From Acidobacteriota bacterium (lineage in GTDB: Bacteria; Acidobacteriota; Thermoanaerobaculia; Multivoradales; SZUA-115): a stretch of 10,732 nucleotides of DNA. Shown in pieces: positions 1-6,683 of the stretch. The first letter of the stretch is position 1; the number at the start of each line of letters is the position of its first letter. The DNA is taken from assembly GCA_003231035.1 (NCBI GenBank), contig QIHU01000410.1, positions 1 to 10,732 on the forward strand. Reading direction: 5' to 3'. A model generated the notes under the pieces. That model worked only from the letters and a program-made list of their open reading frames with translations. It was not told the origin of the DNA and searched no databases. Made by a program: the position numbers and the translations under genes.

Positions 1-1232
1 GAATCGGTGCTCTTGATCGGTAACGAGGTGGTGCGTGAGCCCTGGCTACCGGGGAAGAGCAGGTTGGTCAGCTCGTCGCGGGCGGCAAAAACGCCGATGG
101 CATTCTTGCCCACCTTGCCGGTGAGCTTCCCGCCCCAGGTTGGGTCGGCCACGTTGCGGGTGAAGACGGCGTTGAAGGGAGTGCTGAAGAGTTCGGCCCC
201 TTCGAGGAAGAAGGAGCGCCGTTCCGGGAAGAAGAGGGCGAACTGGCGGTTGATGTCGAGCTGGGCGGTATCCGCTTCGACCTGCGAGAAATCAGGATTG
301 AGGGTCCCTGAAAAGGTGATATTGGGAGTGATTCCCCAAGTGGTGGTCAGGCCGATGTCACTCTCGGTGTCCCCCTGCTGGAACTTACCGTCGGGAAAAC
401 CGTCGCGGCGGTCCTGGCGTGCCGCCGTCGCGGTTGGCGTGACCTCCAAGTTACGACCGGGACTGGCTCCCGCGAAGCCCTCGATCTTGGTCAACTGGCA
501 GAGGTAGCAGTCGATGTTGCGATCCTGCTTGTTGATCGACAGACGAAGGCGGTCGCCGCGCGGGTAGAAGCGCAGCGCGTCGAGCCCCCATATCTGATTC
601 TGGCCGCCCTTGGGGAAGCGCAGGGTCGAGTAGGGAATCGCCATTTCCACCACGTACCCGGTCGCGGTCAGCTTGCCGGCCGAGGACCAAATGCCATTCC
701 AAGAGCCGTCCTCACGACCGTTGACCCCGTCGAAGATGAGGTCCATCTGCACCCCGAGCGGATTGACAAAGAACTCGAAGGCGCGGCGCTCGTCGTTGAA
801 GGTGTCGAGCGCCACACCGACAAAGTCGTCGTTGAAAGCTCGATCGCGATCGCTGAGGCGGGCCCGGATCTTCTCCGGCTCGGGGTCTTCGGCGCGGAAG
901 GCGATGTAGAGATTGTCCTCGTCGTAGGTCAGGTAGATCTCGGTCTCGACCGGTGCCGGAGTGTTTTCAGCCGGTCTCGTCTCATAGAGTAGCGGCATGA
1001 TGAGGGCGCTCTGCCAAGCCGCTTCGCTGAGCACGCCGTCGACGGTGATCTCCTCGTCGGTCACGGGCACCGAAAGAGCGGCACCGGCCACCACCGCAAC
1101 GGCTTGACTAGCCTGCGCTTCAGCGGCATCGACTGTCGTTGCCTTGTTGGCGAAAAGGGGTGAAGCGGCGTGGAACAGGAGCAGGAAGACAAGTCCAAGG
1201 CAGAAGACCAGGGCAGGCTTAGGGGCAGGCAT
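1..1232 (-). CDS. CBM9-like / DUF5916 outer-membrane protein, N-terminal part (C-terminus cut by window edge)
   Basis: The open frame starts at the ATG at 1232-1230 and runs off the window after 410 codons without a stop. Residues 1-28 form a convincing signal peptide (Lys5, then hydrophobic CLGLVFLLLF, likely cut after PLFA), so the product is exported. Residues about 55-235 resemble the family 9 carbohydrate-binding-like domain that heads these proteins: TVDGVLSEAAW at 63-73, then DDFVGVALDTF at 135-145, FFVNPLGVQMD at 154-164 and MAIPYSTLRFP at 197-207. From about 260 the DUF5916 region begins, with the hallmark strings NPDFSQVEAD (312-321) and FFPERRSFFLEG (334-345). The missing part is expected to form an outer-membrane beta-barrel, as is usual for the family. 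No substrate is established for the group; binding or uptake of a polymer is a guess. A CxxC pair lies at C242/C245. A weak GAGGGA ribosome site precedes the ATG. It is co-directional with meaB but separated by 141 bp, so probably an independent unit. Confidence 0.88.
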   Translation of the reverse strand, partial: MPAPKPALVFCLGLVFLLLFHAASPLFANKATTVDAAEAQASQAVAVVAGAALSVPVTDEEITVDGVLSEAAWQSALIMPLLYETRPAENTPAPVETEIYLTYDEDNLYIAFRAEDPEPEKIRARLSDRDRAFNDDFVGVALDTFNDERRAFEFFVNPLGVQMDLIFDGVNGREDGSWNGIWSSAGKLTATGYVVEMAIPYSTLRFPKGGQNQIWGLDALRFYPRGDRLRLSINKQDRNIDCYLCQLTKIEGFAGASPGRNLEVTPTATAARQDRRDGFPDGKFQQGDTESDIGLTTTWGITPNITFSGTLNPDFSQVEADTAQLDINRQFALFFPERRSFFLEGAELFSTPFNAVFTRNVADPTWGGKLTGKVGKNAIGVFAARDELTNLLFPGSQGSRTTSLPIKSTD

Positions 1233-1373
1233 CAGTTCCCTCGAAGAATGACGGTGAGCAACTCAGATCAGACAACAACGGAGCAGCGGCGGCCTCTGCC
1301 TTCTACTATAGACGTAGTAGAAAGGAAAAGGTTCCAACTTTCTTTACGCGGAAAAGGCTGGCAACGTTGAGAG
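1233..1373. other. Intergenic region between meaB and the DUF5916 gene
   Basis: This 141-bp stretch is clearly more AT-rich in its middle than the flanking genes. It holds a perfect inverted repeat (listed separately) and two direct copies of CCTTTTCC on the minus strand, around 1330 and 1355. No hairpin followed by a T-run is visible in either direction, so no Rho-independent terminator for meaB is called. It is the natural place for the promoter of the DUF5916 gene. Confidence 0.6.
1301..1322 (-). promoter_or_regulatory. Perfect 8-bp inverted repeat, possible operator/promoter of the DUF5916 gene
   Basis: The plus strand reads TTCTACTA, six bases TAGACG, then TAGTAGAA, a perfect 8-bp dyad. 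It lies about 70 bp upstream of the DUF5916 start codon. Read on the minus strand, its second half contains TATAGT, an acceptable -10-like hexamer, but the nearest -35-like string (TTGGAA) is 21 bp away, which is too far for a standard sigma-70 promoter. The stem is AT-rich and has no T-tract, which argues against a terminator. A repressor or activator site overlapping a promoter is the better reading, but it is inference. Confidence 0.35.
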
Positions 1374-2405
1374 CTAGTGTTCTGTACGGAAGAGAGCCAC
1401 AAGCTCAGCCGCTCCTTGCGCTGGCGACAACGACCCAGCGGTGACCGCGGACTCGATTTCCGCAAGCCGGCTCGACACCCGAGAATCCTGGCGAAAGGCG
1501 GCCAGAACCATCTCTTCGATATGGGTCCACATCCACGCGGTGCGCTGCTGTCGGCGACGGCTCTCGAGTTCGCCGTTGGCGCTCAACGCTCGGTGATGCT
1601 CCTCGATCAGCTCCCAGACTGAGTCGATCCCCGCACCGGTCAACGCACTCACCGTCAGGGCCCGCGGCTGCCAGGAGTCGCCCTTGCGCGGCGAGTAGCG
1701 CAGGGCAGCACTGTATTCGCGACAGGCAACCTGGGCCAGGCTCTCGGTCTCGCCATCGGCCTTGTTGACCGCGATCAAGTCGGCCAGCTCTACAATTCCC
1801 TTCTTGATCCCCTGCAATTCGTCGCCCGCGCCAGGCAACATCAAAACCAAGAAGAAATCCACGATCTGGGCGACCAGAGTCTCGGACTGACCGACCCCGA
1901 CCGTCTCCACCAGCACGACGTCAAATCCGGCGGCGGCGCACAGGAGCATCGTCTCGCGCGTACGCCGGGCCACTCCGCCGAGGGTGGTGGCGCTGGGGGA
2001 GGGGCGGATGAAGGCGCGAGGATGGAGGGCGAGCTGGGGCATTCGGCTCTTATCCCCCAAGATGCTGCCTCCCGAAACGGTGCTCGAAGGATCGACCGCT
2101 AGGACGGCGACTCCCAAGCCTCGTTCCACCAAGCGCATCCCCAGCGCCTCGATGAAGGTGCTCTTGCCCACTCCGGGAGCGCCGCTGATCCCCACCCGCT
2201 TGGCGGCGGCGGCGCGCGGCCTCAGGGAGGTGAGCAGTCGCTGCGCTTTCTCGACATCCTCGCTTCGGGAGCTTTCGATCAAGGTGATGGCTCGGGCGAG
2301 GAGCATCCGATCGCCGGCTATCACCCCCTGCTCCAACTCTTCGACCGACAACGCGCCCCGTGGCTGAACGGCGGGCCGGCGAAGCCCATGGCTTTCTTCA
2401 GCCAT
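1374..2405 (-). CDS. meaB: Methylmalonyl-CoA mutase-associated GTPase MeaB (ArgK/YgfD family)
   Basis: This cytosolic P-loop GTPase (343 aa, close to the roughly 330 usual for the family) gates delivery of adenosylcobalamin to methylmalonyl-CoA mutase and protects or reactivates the enzyme. Visible elements in order: the N-terminal helical region with the family pattern GDRMLLARAITLIES (31-45); Walker A/G1 GAPGVGKST (75-83); DPSS (105-108) and the GDKSRM switch segment (117-122); the G3-like ETVGVGQSE (167-175); the base-specificity motif NKAD (214-217); and a C-terminal helical arm that in known MeaB proteins makes the dimer contact. The ATG at 2405 overlaps the 3' end of mutB by 8 nt (ATGGCTGA, the TGA closing mutB), so translation is probably coupled; no strong separate Shine-Dalgarno is seen. 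The position directly after mutB points to this mutase, rather than IcmF, as its partner, since IcmF carries its own G domain. Older ArgK names for this family (arginine transport kinase) should not be used. Confidence 0.96.
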   Translation of the reverse strand: MAEESHGLRRPAVQPRGALSVEELEQGVIAGDRMLLARAITLIESSRSEDVEKAQRLLTSLRPRAAAAKRVGISGAPGVGKSTFIEALGMRLVERGLGVAVLAVDPSSTVSGGSILGDKSRMPQLALHPRAFIRPSPSATTLGGVARRTRETMLLCAAAGFDVVLVETVGVGQSETLVAQIVDFFLVLMLPGAGDELQGIKKGIVELADLIAVNKADGETESLAQVACREYSAALRYSPRKGDSWQPRALTVSALTGAGIDSVWELIEEHHRALSANGELESRRRQQRTAWMWTHIEEMVLAAFRQDSRVSSRLAEIESAVTAGSLSPAQGAAELVALFRTEH

Positions 2406-4596
2406 CCGCGCCGGCCGCGGTAGCCTCGATGGGTTGGCCGCCTTCGAGATGGTCCAGCAGGGCGGCGGCAGCTTGCGCGATCACCGTTCCGGGACCGAAG
2501 ACCGCCACCGCTCCGGCCGCGTGGAGCGCCGCGTGATCCGCCGGTGGGATCACTCCGCCGACCGCGACGAGGATGTCGTCGCGCCCCAGCGAGCGCAGCT
2601 CCTCCTTCAGCGCCGGGACCAGCGTCAAGTGACCGGCGGCCAGCGAGCTGACTCCCACTAGGTGGACGTCATTCTCGACCGCTTGCCGCGCGGTCTCCGC
2701 CGGAGTTTGAAAGAGCGAGCCAATGTCGACATCGAAACCGAGGTCCGAAAAGGCGGTGGCGATCACCTTCTGGCCTCGGTCGTGACCGTCCTGACCCATC
2801 TTGGCCACCAGCATCCGCGGGCGGCGGCCTTGGCGTTTCTCGAACGCCTCGACCCGCTTGCGCACCGCTATCAGTGGTTCGTTGTCCGCGCCCATTTCAC
2901 CACTGTATACCCCATGGATGGTGCGGATCACCGCTTGGTGACGGCCGAAGGAGTGCTCTAGCGCGGCGCTAATCTCTCCCACCGTGGCGCGGGACCGGGC
3001 CGCCTCGATGGCCGCTTCCAGCAGGTTTCCAGTGCCCTTGGCCGCCACCGCTTGGAGGGTATCGAGCGCGGCGCTTGTGCGGCTGCCGTCGCGCCTCGCC
3101 TTGAGGTGAGCGAGCCGTTCGAGCTGTGCCCCGCGCACCTTGGCGTTGTCCACTCTGAGCACATCGAGCGGCGGTTGCGTCTCGCGGCGGTACTTGTTGA
3201 CCCCAACGATGGTTTGCTTTCCCGAATCGATCCGCGACTGGGCCCGCGCCGCCGCCTCTTCGATCCGCATCTTGGGCAGGCCGGCCTCAATCGCCTTCAC
3301 CATCCCGCCCAGCTCTTCGATCTCGGCGATGTGGCGCATCGCGCACTTGGCGAGATCGTGGGTTAGCCGTTCGACGTAGTAGCTCCCCCCCCACGGATCG
3401 ACCACCCGGCAGGTCCCGGCCTCTTGCTGCAGCTGCAACTGGGTGTTGCGCGCGATCCGGGCCGAGAACTCACTGGGTAGCGCCAGCGCCTCGTCCAGAG
3501 AATTGGTATGCAAAGACTGGGTATGGCCGTGGGTGGCGGCGGTGGCTTCGATGGCCGTGCGGATGACGTTGTTGTAGACATCCTGCGCGGTCAGCGACCA
3601 TCCCGAGGTCTGGCAGTGGGTGCGCAGCATCGACGACTTAGGGTCGGTCGGTTCGAAGGGGGCGAGCAATCGGTTCCACAGGAGCCGCGCCGCCCGGAGC
3701 TTGGCGATCTCGACGAAGAAGTTCATTCCCGTCCCGAAGAAGAAGGAGAAGCGGGGGGCGAACTGGTCGATAGTCAGACCGGCGGCCAAGCCGGTGCGCA
3801 GGTATTCGAGACCGTCAGCCAGGGTGTAGGCCAACTCGATATCGGCCGTCGCCCCGGCCTCCTGCATGTGGTACCCCGAGATCGAAATGCTGTTGAACTT
3901 CGGCATCCGCCGGGAGGTGTAGACGAAGATGTCGGCGACGATGCGCATCGAAGGTTGCGGCGGATAGATATAGGTGTTGCGCACCATGAACTCTTTGAGC
4001 ACGTCGTTCTGAATCGTGCCGGCGAGTTGTTCGAGGGCCGCCCCCTGCTCTTGCGCGGCGACGATGTAGAGGGCCAGGATCGGCAGCACCGCGCCGTTCA
4101 TGGTCATCGAAACGCTCATCCGGTCGAGTGGAATGCGGTCGAAGAGGATCTCCATATCCAAGATCGAGTCGATCGCCACCCCGGCCATGCCGACATCGCC
4201 AACCACCCGCGGGTGGTCCGAATCGTAGCCCCGGTGGGTCGCCAGATCGAAGGCGATCGAGAGGCCCCGCTGGCCGGCGGCTAGGTTGCGGCGATAGAAG
4301 GCGTTGGACTCCTCCGCGGTGGAGAAGCCGGCATACTGGCGCAGGGTCCATGGGCGGCGGGCGTACATGGTGGTGTAGGGACCCCGAACGTAGGGGGCAA
4401 AGCCCGGCAACGACCCGAGGTGCTCGACCCCCTCGAGATCGGCGGCGGTGTAGAGGGAGCGTTGCTCGATCCCCTCGGCGGTCTCATCGAGTGCCGGAAA
4501 GAAGCTAGAGTCACGATCAGAGGATGGAGCCTCGGGAACCGCGTCGAAATCGAGATCCACGAAGTTGGGGATCGACCCTGCGGTGCCATGGCTCAT
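2398..4596 (-). CDS. mutB: Methylmalonyl-CoA mutase, large (catalytic) subunit
   Basis: The product (732 aa) isomerises (R)-methylmalonyl-CoA and succinyl-CoA by a radical mechanism using adenosylcobalamin. Residues about 30-560 form the substrate-binding barrel: GPYTTMYARRPWTLRQYAGF begins at 72, placing Tyr88, Arg206 (VRNTYIYPP) and His243 (SGYHMQEAGA) one position from the catalytic Tyr89, Arg207 and His244 of the Propionibacterium enzyme. Arg206 is the expected carboxylate-binding residue and marks the substrate as a dicarboxylic acyl-CoA. Residues about 594-730 are the B12-binding domain, with DGHDRG at 603-608, where His605 is the lower cobalt ligand, then GVSSLAAGH (648-656) and GGVIP (680-684). 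The frame is open much further upstream (to 5202), but the extension is compositionally odd sequence inside mutA. The ATG at 4596 is chosen because it gives the usual family length, has GGGGA 6 nt upstream, and makes an ATGA overlap with the mutA stop. All key residues are present, so it should be active as a MutA-MutB heterodimer. Confidence 0.97.
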   Translation of the reverse strand: MSHGTAGSIPNFVDLDFDAVPEAPSSDRDSSFFPALDETAEGIEQRSLYTAADLEGVEHLGSLPGFAPYVRGPYTTMYARRPWTLRQYAGFSTAEESNAFYRRNLAAGQRGLSIAFDLATHRGYDSDHPRVVGDVGMAGVAIDSILDMEILFDRIPLDRMSVSMTMNGAVLPILALYIVAAQEQGAALEQLAGTIQNDVLKEFMVRNTYIYPPQPSMRIVADIFVYTSRRMPKFNSISISGYHMQEAGATADIELAYTLADGLEYLRTGLAAGLTIDQFAPRFSFFFGTGMNFFVEIAKLRAARLLWNRLLAPFEPTDPKSSMLRTHCQTSGWSLTAQDVYNNVIRTAIEATAATHGHTQSLHTNSLDEALALPSEFSARIARNTQLQLQQEAGTCRVVDPWGGSYYVERLTHDLAKCAMRHIAEIEELGGMVKAIEAGLPKMRIEEAAARAQSRIDSGKQTIVGVNKYRRETQPPLDVLRVDNAKVRGAQLERLAHLKARRDGSRTSAALDTLQAVAAKGTGNLLEAAIEAARSRATVGEISAALEHSFGRHQAVIRTIHGVYSGEMGADNEPLIAVRKRVEAFEKRQGRRPRMLVAKMGQDGHDRGQKVIATAFSDLGFDVDIGSLFQTPAETARQAVENDVHLVGVSSLAAGHLTLVPALKEELRSLGRDDILVAVGGVIPPADHAALHAAGAVAVFGPGTVIAQAAAALLDHLEGGQPIEATAAGADG

Positions 4597-6677
4597 GAGG
4601 ATTCCCCGAGTTCGCGGGTTGCGAGACCCCTGGCCTCGAGACTCAGGAGCACTCCCTCCAGCACCCTCAGCAGGTCGCAGCCGAGGTGGAGGAAGCGATC
4701 GACGCCCGCTCGTCGCCAAGCCTCTTCTTCCGCGCCCGGCTTGGCCACCAGGAGTAGCTGCTGAGCTCCGGCTTCCTTGAGTGCCCTGGCCAGGGAGTGG
4801 CCCTGGGCGCGGTAGCTCTCGTCCGGACCACAGATCACCGCTACCGGGCTGCAAGAGCGCGCGAACTGGCCACTCAGCTGAGCCACCTCGGTTCCTGCTT
4901 CGGCGGAAGGCTCCACGGTAGCCTCCGCGGTGGCCAGGCCGCCCGCGGCGAAGGCGCGGCGGGCGAAGTTGGCCCGCGCTGTGTGGCTCGCCGTGGTGCC
5001 GAGGCAGGCGACCCAGAGCTTCGCCTGGAGGCCACCCTTCGACAAGGTCTCCGCTCTTTCCCGCAACCGTTCGAAGGGTTCCGCGTCGCGCTGGGGCGGG
5101 ATCGCCGCCGCCCTCAAGTTCTGGGTGCGAGGCTGGCTGGCGGCCAGCTGCGACAGGCTCGCGCCAGCCCGGGCCGCGGCGATCAAGGCCGGTAGGTCGC
5201 ACTCGCCTTGTTTTGGCAACTCGGCCACAGGCTCTCTAGCAGCCCGTGGCAAGACTCGTCCTGACTCCGGCCGGGTCGTGGAAGCCTCGGTGGTCGACGG
5301 CTGGCACTCTTCAACCTCTTCGTCGAGTTGAGCAAACTCGCTGATCCCGGTGATCGGCTGTTCACGGCAGGCGATGGCGTGCAAGCGGCCGCCCCAGCTG
5401 CGCGCCACCTCCTCTTGTACAAAGCCACTTTCCAGGCAAGCGGCCATCCCGCCGCGGCCCTCGATTTCTTGCAGATGAGCCCAGCCGCCGCGGGCCAGAC
5501 GATCGCTCAGCTCCTCGACATAGTAGGAACCGCCCGCCGCGTCCGCGACCTCGCCTAGATGGCTCTCCTCGGCGAGGATCGTGTGGGTGTTGCGGGCAAT
5601 CCGGCGTGAGAGCGCGCTGGGATTGGGGGAGCCATCCTTGTATCCAGCGTTGGTGATTCGGTCCGCCCCGGCCACCACCGCGGCGAGCATCTCACCGGTG
5701 CCGCGCAGCAGATTAGTCCACGGGGCCTTGCGACTCAACGTCCGCCCGGAGGCCACCGCATGGACGAATGGCGGGGGTGAGGGCTCCTCCTGGCAAGCGG
5801 CAAAGAGCTTGCTCCACAGAGTTCTCAAGGCGCGCAGCTTGGCGATCTCCATGAAGAAGTCCTGGTCGACGGCCACCCGCAGCTCGATCTGTCGCGCCGC
5901 ATCACCCAGCGACAGACCGTGTGCGCTGAGCACGCGCAGGTAATGGAGAAGGGTCGCCATGGCGTAGCCCAGCTCCTGCGCCGGGTGGGCGCCCCCGAGG
6001 TGGTAGGGAAGCGTTGAAACCACCAGCGCCCGTGCTCTGGGTAACGACTTGGAGCAATACTTCGCCAACGCCGCAAGCTCGCCGTCGATCTCAACCCAAG
6101 CCGCCGGCAGGCGGCCGGTAGCGGCAAGGGTAGCCAGAGGGTCAGCGGCGAAACGTAGATCAAGGCCGGCCGGATCGAAACCGTGCTCGTCGAGCCAGGC
6201 TACGAGCAAAGCCGCGCCGGCAAGACTCTCAACGCCGCAATCAAAGACGGTGGTGATCGCCTGCGGCAGAACACCGTTGAGAACACGGTCTAGATCGTCG
6301 AGGGTGGCGATCGCGGCTCCATTCCCACCCGCCTCTAGCCAAAGCGAGTCGATCCCGCCGGCCAGGTCGTCGAGGATCTCCTGATTAAGCTGCCCAAGGG
6401 TATCGGTGCAATAGCGTGCGCAGCAGCTCCAGGAAGCACCGGAGGGAGGGGCACCCGAGCCACGAGCGGGGCGAGCACCGCGAGTGAAGGGCGCCTGACC
6501 TGGCAGTCCACGGCTGGCCGAGTCTCCCGTGGATGGGTGGTCCGGCGTGTAGAGCGGCTCGATGCGGACCCCCTCGGCCACCCCGACAGGGATCCGGTGC
6601 ACCAACTCCTCTTCGAAATCCGCCGAACCCAATTCACCGTCAACGCGCCGCCGCCAGCTCTCGTACCGGTGCTCCAT
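4593..6677 (-). CDS. mutA: Methylmalonyl-CoA mutase, small (non-catalytic) subunit
   Basis: This 694-aa protein is a degenerate paralogue of the large subunit and serves as its structural partner in the heterodimer. Recognisable family strings are GLPGQAPFTRGARP (57-70), the barrel segment VDQDFFMEIAKLRALRTLW (270-288), NLLRGTGEMLAAVVAGADRI (322-341), RRIARNTHTILAEES (358-372) and DAAGGSYYVEELSD (379-392). The Arg and His substrate-binding motifs found in MutB (VRNTYIY, SGYH) are absent. The C-terminal domain (about 550-690) keeps the B12-domain fold pattern (LWVACLGTTASHTARANFA at 554-572) but lacks the DxHxxG cobalt-ligand motif, so it should not bind the cofactor. A linker of about 45 residues rich in Glu, Ser, Thr and Pro (450-494) joins the two halves. 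Three cysteines are crowded at 85, 86 and 90. The ATG at 6677 follows the icmF stop by 6 nt with only a weak CGGG ribosome site, suggesting coupling to icmF; the stop overlaps the mutB start. Confidence 0.94.
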   Translation of the reverse strand: MEHRYESWRRRVDGELGSADFEEELVHRIPVGVAEGVRIEPLYTPDHPSTGDSASRGLPGQAPFTRGARPARGSGAPPSGASWSCCARYCTDTLGQLNQEILDDLAGGIDSLWLEAGGNGAAIATLDDLDRVLNGVLPQAITTVFDCGVESLAGAALLVAWLDEHGFDPAGLDLRFAADPLATLAATGRLPAAWVEIDGELAALAKYCSKSLPRARALVVSTLPYHLGGAHPAQELGYAMATLLHYLRVLSAHGLSLGDAARQIELRVAVDQDFFMEIAKLRALRTLWSKLFAACQEEPSPPPFVHAVASGRTLSRKAPWTNLLRGTGEMLAAVVAGADRITNAGYKDGSPNPSALSRRIARNTHTILAEESHLGEVADAAGGSYYVEELSDRLARGGWAHLQEIEGRGGMAACLESGFVQEEVARSWGGRLHAIACREQPITGISEFAQLDEEVEECQPSTTEASTTRPESGRVLPRAAREPVAELPKQGECDLPALIAAARAGASLSQLAASQPRTQNLRAAAIPPQRDAEPFERLRERAETLSKGGLQAKLWVACLGTTASHTARANFARRAFAAGGLATAEATVEPSAEAGTEVAQLSGQFARSCSPVAVICGPDESYRAQGHSLARALKEAGAQQLLLVAKPGAEEEAWRRAGVDRFLHLGCDLLRVLEGVLLSLEARGLATRELGESS

Positions 6678-6683
6678 CCCGTG

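Noticed and set aside
7..507. 166-codon plus-strand open frame near the window start
   Set aside because: It is antisense to the DUF5916 coding sequence, which has a signal peptide and conserved family motifs in an unbroken frame.
1301..1322. Reading the inverted repeat as the meaB transcription terminator
   Set aside because: The stem is AT-rich and no run of T follows it in either direction, so it does not fit a Rho-independent terminator.
3508..4284. 258-codon plus-strand open frame opposite mutB
   Set aside because: Antisense shadow of the mutB barrel with low-complexity Arg/Gly-rich sequence.
4597..5202. Upstream extension of the mutB reading frame by about 200 residues
   Set aside because: The extension is Gly/Arg/Pro-rich, matches no mutase domain, lies entirely inside mutA in another frame, and the ATG at 4596 has a ribosome site, an ATGA overlap and gives the normal family length.
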